Assembly (NCBI GenBank): GCA_032164245.1
Contig: JAVMKO010000005.1
Coordinates: 56,777,442 to 56,841,441, forward strand
Length of the DNA stretch: 64,000 nt
Origin: Sternotherus odoratus
Taxonomy: Eukaryota; Chordata; Testudines; Kinosternidae
Direction: 5' to 3'
The position numbers and the translations under genes are program-made. Shown here piece after piece: positions 1 to 39,285 of the stretch (position 1 is the first letter of the stretch; every line of letters begins with the position of its first letter). The notes below the pieces were generated by a model that was not told the origin of the DNA, made no database searches, and was given only the letters and a program-made list of their open reading frames with translations.

Positions 1-2076
1 GTTGGCCTGGTAAGACTCAATAGTCTACCTTGCGACCCTGAAGCCAGTGTGTTATGGAAAAACTGGGGAGTTGCGGAGAGCCAGTTAAAACTGGCGCAAA
101 AATTAAATGGTAACAGGGAGGCTCCCCTGGCTGAAATGCCCCCAGGAACACCCAGGGCTTAAAAGCCCTCCTGAGAGTGGATGAAAGTTGGAAATCTACA
201 GTGGACTCCGAATGACCTGTGCACAGGGCAGAACTCTCGTCCACCCTTTCACCTCTTCTTCTTACGTTACACCCAGGCTTGGCCAGCCTTGGGTTGAGAG
301 CATGTAAGTATGAAAGTGGGTTAGTGTTCGGCACTAATGCTTTCTTCCTTCCTCTGAGTGACGTGGGGCATACCCAGGCATTCACTGTTCCTGGTTGGTT
401 AATAAAGCTTTAAAAAAAGCTTAGTCACTTGGTGTGCTCCATCTCTGCCCCTAAAAATCCTACCGTCTCAGCCTAATCCTCTGAAGCCACAGGCAGATTG
501 GTAACATAAATCTGTCACACCACCCCAACTCTGCTGCCCCAGGTGGGAGCTAAAGCTTAAGCCCAAGGGCTCCTGCCCTGGGCAGGGGGCATATAACCTT
601 AGCCCCCCTTCCCAGGGCTTCAGCTTCAGCCCTGGGCAGTGGGGCTCAGGCTTCTGCTTTGGCAGTAGCACTAGGTCCCAGCAAGTCTAACTGCAGCCTT
701 GGCGACCCCATTGAAATGGGGTCTTGACCCATGGTTTGAAATCCCCTGATCAAGGGTAACAGGACAATGCACTTCAAAGGGTGACTAAACTATAAACCCC
801 CCACACATTGTGTCTCCCGATCCCTCTTTCTCATCCAAGAGGACAAAAGAAACAGCCTATGGACTTAGAGCAATGGACTTGGGCAGCAATGTTACTGAAA
901 GCTTGTAAGAATTTCACCTTGAACCAAGTTTAGTTTATTAAGTTTAGAAAGCATTTTATCTTTATTTCTCTTGTAACCATTTCTAACTTTAATGCCTTAA
1001 AAATCTCTCTTTGTAGTTTTACAATCAAGTGTTTGCTTGAAACTGAACTGTGTGGGTAATTTCATTTATGGTAGCAAACTGTTGTATATTCAGCCCTCAG
1101 ACGGGCAATGGACCTAACATAGCTTGACTGTCCAGGAGAGGGCTGGACAGCACAGAATACACTCTTTAGGGGAAAATCTGGGACTGGGAGTGTGTTGGGG
1201 GTCACACCGCAATTAGTAACCCAGGCTGCTGGAAGCCAGAATATGGCCGGTTTGCTGCCAGGGTCAGAGCTACTGGACGTGGGCTGTGACTATACAGACA
1301 CTCGGGGTGACCTGCATGCTGTCTGTGACTGGCCTAGGTGGGAGCTACAGCAGCAAAGCATTGTGAGGCACCCGAGGTTAGAGAGCCAGTGATGACACAG
1401 CCCCTCACTGGTCTGGACTGCACCCTGGAATGTTAAACCCTCTAAATGAGGTCAGATTGCATCCAAATACATTGAATAATGCCTCGACATAAGGACACTG
1501 AAACAATCCTAAGTATTCAAGTATGTGAATTTCAAGAGCACTCACATTGGGCCTTCTTGCTGATTTAAAATAAATAAATAAACCCATCAATGGGAGAATT
1601 CCTATTTACCTAGATAGAAGCAAAAAGTTAGGCCAGCCTTGAGCTACCTTTGAACAAGATCACACCACCTTAAATAAAGTTTTCATTCTTGAAGGAGCCA
1701 AATTCTGCTTGCTTTACTTGAGTAGTCCCACTGAAGACCCTGAGATTGTTCACACAAGTAGGGCAAGCAGGTTTGCCTCAGGACAGTCCATGCTTACCTT
1801 TGAGTAATGGAAACAACTTCTCTTTTGTTTTGATGGTTCAAACAAAGAGTTTAAGGTTTCACTGGCATCATCTTTGTTTTTTTACAGGAACAAAGGCTAA
1901 GTGACCAAAGCATCATCACAGGCATGTGATTAAAAGACACTGTCAACCTGAGCCACTCAACTCAGATGCTCCATGCTCTCAGACCTTCATTAACTTCAAG
2001 AGAAAGTGAAGACACTTGCCACTTTGCAGGAGATACCCAGCAAAGCGGGACACTTATGAACAAGGTTGGTCACTGT
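1..2076. other. Probable POLR3A intron 19, repeat-derived sequence
   Basis: No POLR3A exon was found here. Positions 1-450 look like a retroelement end, with AATAAA near 400 followed by an A-rich run, but the family is not certain. About 470-748 ends like a small hAT element (a GACCCC-type segment, then CCCCTG at 743-748), with the left end unclear. About 770-1430 resembles an interspersed repeat that I cannot name. The remainder shows nothing. Confidence 0.4.
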
Positions 2077-2084
2077 ACTTAGAA

Positions 2085-3052
2085 CAGGCGTGGGGAACCT
2101 CCGGCCCGCAGGCCTTATACGGCCCTCCAAAGCCTTCCATCCGACCCGCGCGCGTCCCTGACCGGCAGCTCCCCCAGGCGCTTCCTGGCCCTTTCGCCGA
2201 ATGCGGAGCCGCCCCCCCCCCCCCCAGGCGACCCGAGGCGGCTCCGCGCTCAGCGAAGAGGCCGGAAGTGCCTCGGGGAGCCACCGGCCAGGGACGCGGG
2301 GGGGTGGTTCTGTGCTCCGGCCGGCAGGCAGGCGCGGCTCCGCGCTAGGGTCGGCAAGCGCCTGGGGGAGCCGCCAGCCAGGGGCGCGCGGGGGTGGCTC
2401 TGCGCTCCGGCCAGCAGGCGGGCATGGCTTCGCGCTGGGGCCGGCAAGCACCTGGGGGAGCCGCCGGCCAGGGATGCGCGTGGGCTTCCAGGCAGGGGCG
2501 GCTCGAACCTGGGGGGGCCGCTGGCGCCGCGGGGAGCTGACTGTCAATGGGGTGGGGGGGTGGGGGGGGGGGGGGAAGGCCGGGGTGGGCGAGGTGTGGG
2601 TGCAGGAGGTAAGGCGGCTTGGTGGGGGGAGACTGGGCTGGGAGGGTCAGGCATGGGGGGCAGGAGGCTGGGTTGGGAGGGGGGAGGAGGTTAGCTTCGG
2701 TGGGGTGGGCCAGGCCAGGCAGGGGTGGGGGAAAAAAAGCAGTTAGATGGGAGGCTGGGCGGTGGTAAAGCAACATCACCCCCTACACCCAGACTGATAG
2801 CGGGAGCTGACTGGGGCAGGCAGCAGGACCCCGGCTGGCAAAGGGCCAGCGGGGGAAACCCCAAAGTAGTGCAGGGCTAAGCACTCCGCCTGCCACTGCT
2901 CTGGGGTTTCCCCCGCTGGCCCCTTGCCAGCTGGGGTCTCAGCTCCCGTTGCCAGCCTGGGCTTCCTGGGGGGGGGGGGAGAGCGGCCCGCGAAGGACAT
3001 TCATTATAAATGTCCAAATGGCCCTTGGCACAAAAAAGGTTCCCCACCCCTG
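2085..3052. mobile_element. Non-autonomous hAT element, 968 bp
   Basis: The ends read CAGGCGTGGGGAACCT and AGGTTCCCCACCCCTG (inverted), and an exact 8-bp target duplication ACTTAGAA lies at 2077-2084 and 3053-3060, the hallmark of the hAT superfamily. The interior is GC-rich and has three 90-bp tandem units (aligned at 2271, 2361, 2451) and a hairpin with 37-base arms (2827-2863 and 2902-2938). No transposase is encoded. The long GC-rich open frames here are by-products of composition. Confidence 0.9.
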
Positions 3053-3097
3053 ACTTAGAAGATGCACAGACATTTACATTCCTGTGTCACTTAATTA

Positions 3098-28177
<25,080 letters not shown>

Positions 28178-29090
28178 GGTGGTGGCGGCGGGGCGCGGGG
28201 CGCTGCCCGCACGGAGCGGAGAACGGAGCCAGGACCGCGCGCCCCCGCCGCTCTGGAGAACTCGCGGCGCCAGCCACTCAGCGACCGCCCCCTCTTCGCC
28301 CCGCCCACCACCAACGAGAGGCACCGCCGGAGCCGCGCGGAGAGCTGGGGACCGGCACTCGGGGAGTCGCAGCGCTTCCTGCAGCGACACCTGCTGGCTA
28401 AAAGGGGAAGGACCGCCAGGTTGCTCGGAGCTGGCTCCGACGGGGTCAATTGTGTAGACCCCGAAACAATCCCCTCACCTCCTCAGCACCTAGTGCAATT
28501 TTTCACATTTGTTGTCTGGTCCCCCTAAGGCCCCAGGAAAACCCACAGCACTTCCCGCAGTGCAGGCTCCAGAATAATCCCAGAATTCAGGTTGTGCAGA
28601 AGCTGGATCTGTAAACTCAGATTGAACAATCATGTGTCCTTGTAGACAAGACAATACTGTACTGCGAGGCACTTGGCAATCCTTTTGGTGTGTTTGTACA
28701 GTGCCCTGACTGGGGCTTGTTGGTGCTACCATAATATAATTCAATAAGAAATAACTCATACTTGAATGGGGAATGTATAATATAATTAGAGGGGCGTGGA
28801 AACTCCCAGAATTTCCTATTTATTATCATCACCGAGTCCAACGTGATTAAATTTCTTCCCCTCCAGCCCTCAGGTTGGCAAAGTCCGGCCAAGCAGGATG
28901 CATCAACCCTGTATTTTCAGTCAGGCGCTGGGGTGGTCGCCTCTCTCTTGTACTTTTACCCAGGCTCTGAATAAAGCGCTTTCGCGTTTGGCCCCGCCCC
29001 CTCACTAAGCCCCCGCGCGCTGGGATATGATTGGCTGCGGCGGGGTCCTTCTCCCTTTCCTCGCTCCCTCGGAGAGAGCTAATCGGCGAG
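28178..29090. promoter_or_regulatory. Divergent CpG-rich promoter of POLR3A and RPS24
   Basis: This interval separates the two start codons. Both ends are rich in CG dinucleotides, with a more AT-rich centre at about 28500-28900. On the POLR3A side a GC box (CCCCGCCC) lies at 28299-28306. On the RPS24 side a GC box (CCCCGCCCC) lies at 28992-29000 and an inverted CCAAT box (ATTGG) at 29030-29034. No TATA box stands at a sensible distance from either start. The CG-rich segment continues into RPS24 intron 1 to about 29500. Sharing of elements by both genes is inference from the spacing. Confidence 0.8.

Positions 29091-29093
<3 letters not shown>
29047..29093 (+). promoter_or_regulatory. RPS24: RPS24 first exon with 5'TOP-like leader
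   Basis: A pyrimidine run (about 29047-29070, CCTTCTCCCTTTCCTCGCTC) precedes a short leader and the ATG. Transcripts of vertebrate ribosomal protein genes start with such a terminal oligopyrimidine tract, which puts their translation under mTOR-dependent control. The exact cap site within the run cannot be read from sequence. The exon ends right after the ATG with donor GTGAGT at 29094. Confidence 0.8.
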
Positions 29094-32893
<3,800 letters not shown>

Positions 32894-32899
<6 letters not shown>

Positions 32900-32911
32900 A
32901 GTGACTAGCAG
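32894..32911 (+). CDS. RPS24: RPS24 alternative 18-nt exon (K-stop)
   Basis: After the acceptor CTTCAACAG the sequence reads AAG TGA, adding one lysine and the stop, followed by a short untranslated stretch ending at a possible donor GTACTG (32912). The preceding 50 bases are a strong pyrimidine tract. If that donor is not used the exon could extend as an alternative 3' end. Small alternative exons at this point are known in mammalian RPS24. Use here is inferred. Confidence 0.7.
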
Positions 32912-33764
32912 GTACTGAGTGAGCATGGATGTGGTGGTGGCTGTTTGAATTATTTATCACTTACATGCTTGTGACGTGTTTAATAGAAACACCTTGTGTA
33001 TTGCTTTGCATGCCTGTACTCACTTTGAACCAGAGTTCATTTCTGCCCTCAGTATACAGTATTCTGCTACAGTGCAAATACTGCTACAGAAACAGAGGGT
33101 GGCTAACTTTAAAACTGGCGCAGAAGTGAAATCTGGTTTTGTCACTGCTCATCCAAATACACACAATGGATCTTGATAAGCTCTCTAAAAGTACTCACGC
33201 ATATCATTACTTATTATGAAAAATCAATGAAGCCTCAACAGTATGCATCGAGGCATGAAGTGAAAAGTATTGACCCAGTTTTTTTAAAAAAACTTCATAT
33301 ATAAAAAAAGAGAGAGAAATACTGCTGCATGTTTAACTTGTGCTTATCACAAATGCACCACGCTTTTCTGGATTTAAGCCATAGTGCCATAAGTGGGTGT
33401 GCACATGCTGTAACCATATGCCCAAGAAATTATTGTCTGAATAAAATACTTAATTTTTGGCTTCTGCATTCCTAAACTTTTGAAGGTGTGAATTGTTGTG
33501 TAGCTTGAAGTCCTTGTTAGCCAGTTAGGTTACTTCCTTGTTATAATTCATTTTGTGAAAGACATGCTTACTACCTATACATATCTTGTATGCATTTTAG
33601 TTGGCTAAATCCAAATGCTTGAATCTTGTGCTTCAAACTGAGGCTTCATTTGGATCCTTCATTTGAAACATTGCAATATGTTGGTTTATAAAGATGAAGC
33701 CCTGCAAATATTAACTGCTAATAGTAAAGAAGGCACTTTAACAAGAGCTCCTAGTAGTTTGTAG

Positions 33765-33835
33765 TTTGAAAGCTTGTCTCTTTAACCAACAGAAGTTGGT
33801 CCAATAAGATATTACCTCACCCACTTTGTGTGCAA
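33765..33835. repeat. Turtle-type retroposon fragment
   Basis: The stretch 'gaaagcttgtctctttaacc' followed by 'aacagaagttggtccaataa' and 'gatattacctcacccac' matches text I recognise as a very frequent turtle interspersed repeat. Only a short internal piece is present. Confidence 0.6.
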
Positions 33836-34101
33836 ATTTAGTCAATTTCAAGGGCAGAATGAGTTTAATCTGCAAGCTTAATTAGTCTATTTGTTGTATG
33901 CTCATTGACTAAATAGGTTATGTACAGTATTTTCTAGTTAAAAACCAAGAAATCTGCATAAAATGTATATCAATGATAGAAAATGGGTTGGGGAGAATAA
34001 AAAACATCACTAAATAAACAATATGTAAACATGATGACTAAACGCTAATGAATCTGTCTTGGTGTTGAAGCAGGCCCTGGGACTTATGAAATGCTCTAGT
34101 G

Positions 34102-34385
34102 CAGTGGTCCCCAACCCCCGGGCCGCGGCCGCGTTCCCCTCCGGGCCGCGGCCGCGTTCCCCTCCGGTGCGGTCCGGTCTGGCTTCCCGCGGCTTTTCGG
34201 CGGACATACAACAGTCTGGCGCGGCGAATTAAAGAAAATAAGCTGACCAATTTAATTCTGCGGGTTTTCGGCGGACATGCCAACGGTCCGCCGCACCGAG
34301 TAAAAAATTAAATCGCCCCCGGGCCGCAAGCATTGTCCGGTCCGCTTTGACCGGTCCGCGGCGATCAAAAGGTTGGGGTCCACTG
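34102..34385. mobile_element. Non-autonomous hAT element, 284 bp
   Basis: The ends are CAGTGGTCCCCAACC and GGTTGGGGTCCACTG, flanked by an exact 8-bp duplication CTCTAGTG (34094-34101, 34386-34393). A 23-bp GC-rich segment near 34120-34165 is present twice in tandem. Immediately to the right, 34394-34415 ends GGTTGGGCACCCCTG, the terminus of another, older hAT copy. RPS24 intron. Confidence 0.92.
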
Positions 34386-34653
34386 CTCTAGTGGGCCATA
34401 GGTTGGGCACCCCTGACTTAAAGGACCTAGGTCTGACTAATTTAACAGCCTAGTCCACATGGATTATTCTTTCTAATTTATGAAACACGTGATCAATATT
34501 TATTACTAGGATAGTGTTTCTAGAGGCCATGATCAAGGTCCCATGGTGGTAGATTATGCATACTCTGCTCCAAATACTGTAATGACTTCTTCTGGCTAAG
34601 AAAGCATTATCTAAAAAGTTATATTACTTAAAGTTTGCATAGTTTAAATAGAC

Positions 34654-35225
34654 CAGGGGTGGGCAAACCTCAACCTGCGGCCCACATCTGGCCCTTTAGT
34701 CAGTTTAATCTGGCCCTTGAGCTCCCGCCAGGGAGCAGGGTCTCTGGCTTGCCCTGCTTCCGCACATGCTTTGGGTCCGTATGACTCCCAGAAGCAGTGG
34801 CATGTCCCACCTCCAGCTTTTATGCATAGGGGCAGCCAGGAACTGCGGCTAATGGGAGCTGCAGGGGTGGCGCCTGTCTATGGGGCAGCATGCAGAACTG
34901 CCTGACCGTGCCTCCGCATGGGAGATGGACAGCGGGGGGGACATGCCTCTGCTTCTGGGAGCTGCTTGAGTAAGCACTGCCCGGAGCCTGCACCCTTCAC
35001 CCCTTCCTGTGCCCCTGCCCTAGTCTGATTCCCCCTCCTGCTCTCTGAGTCCCTCGGTCCCTGCCCACAGCACCCTCATGCACCCCAAATCCCTCGTTCC
35101 GAAGCCCCATTCCAGATCTTGCTCCCAGAGCCACCCCAACTCCCAATTTCATGAGCATTCATGGCCTGCCATACAATTTCCATGCCCAGATGTGCCCCTC
35201 GGGCCAAAAAGTCTGCCTACCCCTG
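34654..35225. mobile_element. Non-autonomous hAT element, 572 bp
   Basis: The left end is CAGGGGTGGGCAAACCT and the right end is GTCTGCCTACCCCTG. An exact 8-bp duplication AAATAGAC flanks it (34646-34653, 35226-35233). The family resembles the 49360-49966 element and the remnant at 56325-56383. RPS24 intron. Confidence 0.92.
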
Positions 35226-35994
35226 AAATAGACCTAAAAATCTTTAAAGGCACTCCTAGAAAAACTGAAGTGTTGGTGATATTTCTGTAACTTTTGAGGA
35301 GGTTTTTGGATGGAGGAATAACAAGAAATTAAGCTTTGGGTAGAGGAGAAGTCGATGTCTACGTCTTCATTTGGGTGCAGAGTTCTTAGGGAGGAACAAA
35401 AAGCAGATAGAGCGGTGTAGTCACTGTAATAGTTACCAAATGCACCTATAATAATTGTTTCAAATGGAAACTATTTCTGAGTGTTTAGTCACTTGTAATA
35501 GTCTTAGCAACAACCATGTTTTCCTGCAAGTTAAGTCCGTTCTTTGCTTTTGTATATACTTTATATTTCCATTTTGAAGATGTATGTCTCAAATGTATGC
35601 TAAGTATATCTGAAAACGTAAATCATATACACACTGAAGTGCTTTCATTTGCCCTTCCCGTTGTGAACATAGGGTTCATACCATACCACTTTCTCTCACT
35701 TCTGGTTGTTTGAATTGGGATGTCTGTGTTCTCTTTTGGACTGTACCATTATACATTCATTATAAGGCCTTATTTAGATCGGGAAATAGTCTAGGTTTCA
35801 GACTGTGGTGATCGGACACTGGTGTGGCTGCACTGGAGAAAAACTGCTGTTTGCACATTTGGAGTTTACTCCATTTTCAAGGGGTAAACCCAAAATGTGC
35901 AAAGTTGCATCCATTATTGTAAACTTATAGCTTATCCTATTGGCTCTGGCACATCTATACTGTGGATAGCCATTGATGGCTGGAGTTAGGGGAA

Positions 35995-36280
35995 GGCTGT
36001 GACTACAAATGACCCATCTTCACTCGAAGTATCTATACTTACTGCTATAAGCTTGTACAACTGTGCCAATGCAGCTGTGATCCTGTAAGACTGCACATGT
36101 AGCTTTGTTATGCCGATGGAAGAGAGCTTTCCTGTTGACCTAGCTAACACCACTTGTTGAGCTGGTTTTATTATGTTGGTGGGAGAGTGTCTCCTGCCAG
36201 AATAGCTTTGTGTACACAAGCAGTTATGCTGATAAAACTTGTCACTCAGGTGTGAATTTTCTCTCCCTCCTCCGTGACTC
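35995..36280. mobile_element. MITE-like element in RPS24 intron
   Basis: Segments 'gctttcctgttgacctagc', 'tatgttggtgggagagtgtc' and 'tatgctgataaaacttgtc' resemble a turtle MITE family known to me by text. Termini are worn and no target duplication is certain. A C homopolymer follows at about 36285-36299. Confidence 0.45.
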
Positions 36281-36795
36281 CCCTCCCCCCCCCCCCCCCA
36301 CAACATATAAGTGCTAATGTAGAAATAGCCTTACTCTTGCTTCTACATGACTAGGGCAGAAAGCTAAGTATCTGACAACATAGTGTGCTTTCTCTTCATC
36401 GTCATTTAACTTCTCAGTTTTTGTGGCTTGACAGTTTCCCAATCAACAACCTCTGAACATCTCAGATATGAATAGCAACATGCCTTTTCTTGCATTGTCA
36501 CATGGCTATTTTTTACTGCTCCTTACAACACACAAATCCACCCCATCTCTGGGTGCCAAAAAAGGTACTTTTGTAGTAAAACTGTATTAGACACTCTTCT
36601 TGTATCTGATTGGAGTGTTTATCTTGACAGCTTTCATTATATTTAAAGATATTGGTTTGATTTTTTCATAACACATGTAAATTAGCACTCACCCTCAAGC
36701 ACATGAATGGCCCAACTAGCCATCTGTGTGGAAATACTCAGTTATATAATTGTGAAAATGGATCCCCTGATATTTGTAACTAAAGTGCAGAAGAC

Positions 36796-37107
36796 CGGTG
36801 ATTCTCAAACTTGTCTGTGCGGTGACCCCTTTTTTGCTGTGCCATGCCCTTGCGGCCGGAGGGTATGTCCGGCAAAATGCCACTGATTTGAACTCTTCCG
36901 CTTTTGGCGGCATTTTGGCGGACATGCAGCGTTTGTGTCCACCGAAATGCCGCCGACAGCCGAAGCTTGCACTTTGGCGTTTTTTCGGCGGACACACTCG
37001 CGAGTTTGGAGCTTCCACCAAAATGCCACCGAAAACGTCGGTAGCTCGCAACTCATCCCCCCCCCCCCCCCGGAATTGGCTCGTGACCCCCAGTTTGAGG
37101 ACCACTC
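36796..37107. mobile_element. Non-autonomous hAT element, 312 bp
   Basis: The ends are CGGTGATTCTCAAACTTG and CAGTTTGAGGACCACTC, flanked by an exact 8-bp duplication CAGAAGAC (36788-36795, 37108-37115). The interior repeats a TTTTGGCGGACATG-like motif (complement TGTCCGCCAAAA) several times. RPS24 intron. Confidence 0.88.
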
Positions 37108-38107
37108 CAGAAGACTCTTGTAAGAAGACTTATCAACCTGCCTCATCACACTTTTGACTATTTTTAAGCAGTTGGCATTTATTTGTGACTCTCCTTTTAA
37201 TTGTCCCACTCTTTTGCAGCCACTATCCTTCTGTGAAACCTCCAAGATCCATTTATTCCATAACAATTTTTAAAGTGTCTTATGATTTATCCCTTTCCTA
37301 CTCCTTCCACCATTTATTTCTATGTTACTTGTATTCTTATTGTTAGCTGTCCATGATAGGAACTGCTTTTATGTATGAACAATACCTAGCATATAGTTTT
37401 GCTGTTGGAATACAAATAAATGTGAATTGCCACAGCCCAAATTATGTTTAACAAGTCTTGTAAGTCCTTTATATGTTACACTCTAGTTGATCACTGAATG
37501 TGGATGGTTTGCAGGTTCATGGTTTTAAGCCTGCCCTAACCTTATTCTGTTGCGCATAATCCTACTGGGTATGTAGTCCCTGACATTTGCTCCTAAGTGC
37601 ATCTGCACTTAAGAAATAAAGCAGGTAAAAAGGGACACTTTAATCACCTCCCTTCCTCTTCGATTATTTGTATTCAAAGTTGCATCTGGTTCTGTCTGAC
37701 AAGTTTGTCTTTGGTTAGCTATGTGATGGGCTCTACAAGGTTATGGAGGAGAGTTGAATTCTTGTCTGGTTCATGCATTGAATTGTCTAGTTTCCATTTT
37801 TAGAATATCTTGAAAGTTCAGGCATGTACAAGTCAGAACACACTTGACTTTCTGGGCCCCAGTGGAGCCTGCAATGCTGCTAGTTAAAGCAAGGCCCCTT
37901 CCTCCCTGTACTCAAATATCTTACAAACAAGGTGAACTTTTTAGGAAAGTTACTGAAAATAAGCATGAAACCCACCATTAGCACTCTTTAGGACACACTC
38001 GCACCAAACTGGTTGGGTTTTCTAAGGCAACATGACTGTTTAATAATGACTGTGTAATTTGTGGTTTTTAAAGCATTTACTGACTTTCTGTTTTCTTCTC
38101 GTTTCAG

Positions 38108-38131
38108 TGAGGCGACAAATGGAAATAACAG
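38108..38131 (+). other. RPS24: RPS24 candidate 24-nt alternative exon (stop at first codon)
   Basis: A pyrimidine-rich acceptor (TTCTTCTCGTTTCAG) precedes 24 bases that begin TGA, followed by donor GTATAA at 38132. Splicing exon 4 to it would end the protein at residue 130. The exon would otherwise be 3' untranslated. The assignment comes from splice-site reading only. Confidence 0.6.
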
Positions 38132-39139
38132 GTATAACTTCAAGTATTTGGCATTCGGCTTTGCTCATGATTTGTTTTTTCTCTTAAGTGTTCATCTTAA
38201 TCAAATGACTAGCACTTTATCATGCTGTGGCCTTATGTTCAAAGTCAGCACAAGCAAGTTTTAACAGATTTTTTTAATTTTAAGGCAACACTTTTTTTGC
38301 ATACGGTATCAACTGCCATTTTTTTAGGGCATGTTCCCCATGGCCTCACCCACACCTCCACTATGTGAAAGACCCAAACTACACAAGAAAATCCTGTAAC
38401 TTACAGTAAATTGTGGACTCTAATGCGTAGAGTAATTCTGAAAATGTAGATTTCCTTTTACCTCTCAATAGAAAAATTGTGAATACTTAAATTCTTTAAA
38501 TTTCATCAGTAACTAATATAATGGGATGATACTGAGTATTTTTACTTCTGCTTAAATGACATTCTGACATATTTTATCTCAAATTATAAAAAAAAAAAAA
38601 GTATGTTGGTTTCACTGATAGAAATTGACAGCTTTATAATGGCAACTTCAAGTGGACTGGTGAGACTTAGCTAAAAGGCTATCAAACATACTTTAAGTCC
38701 TGCTGTTTATCATTTCACTACGAAGGCTGCTTAAATGAATTTGCTGCTTTGTGGTAGCTGGTGCAAAGCAAATCTTCTGCTATGGCTACTGTAGCAACTT
38801 TTTAAAAGCAGCCTGAGGAGTATGTATTAAAACAAACAAAGCAGTATTTAACTAAAACCAAGATATCTGCTATCCTTGGTCTTTATACTGCTTGAATATT
38901 CTGATCTTGCATAGGTGGCTGACAAAAGTTGCTTCCTGTCTTATGGTTTAATAATTCTTCATAGCCTTTTTAAAGAATGGAGTGTCTGAAGCCCTGATCT
39001 TTCTGTGGCCATTTTCTGCCAAGGACTAATTGCAGGATAAGGGCTTTAAAAAAGTGACAATGTAAAATAAGATGACTACATTCCATTGCAAAGATATTAG
39101 TGTTGACTCTTTTCTCCCCCCCCCCCCTTCCTTTTACAG

Positions 39140-39285
39140 AGACTAAATTATCCTGCAGACATAACAAGAGAATATGGTGCTGATTTGCCAGAAGCTTTCC
39201 AAATAAACTATACAAACTGAGCTGCTCTTTGGGTGGTTTTTATTCAGTTTTAAATGTACAATAAAGATTTTTATAAACTGAACGT
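39140..39285 (+). other. RPS24: RPS24 terminal exon and polyadenylation signals
   Basis: A long pyrimidine tract and TTTTACAG precede this exon. AATAAA occurs at 39202-39207 and again at 39260-39265, the second followed by a T-rich stretch, so cleavage is probably near 39280-39285. It is untranslated when spliced after either small exon. If exon 4 joined it directly, 26 further codons would be read before a stop, an isoform I have no reason to expect. Confidence 0.7.

Noticed and set aside
1..450. A retroviral LTR at the left edge
   Set aside because: AATAAA and an A-rich run are present, but the left end is outside the window and no target duplication can be tested.
2054..2779. Long overlapping open frames on both strands
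   Set aside because: They lie in the GC-rich tandem interior of a hAT element and have proline/glycine/arginine-rich, repeat-driven translations.
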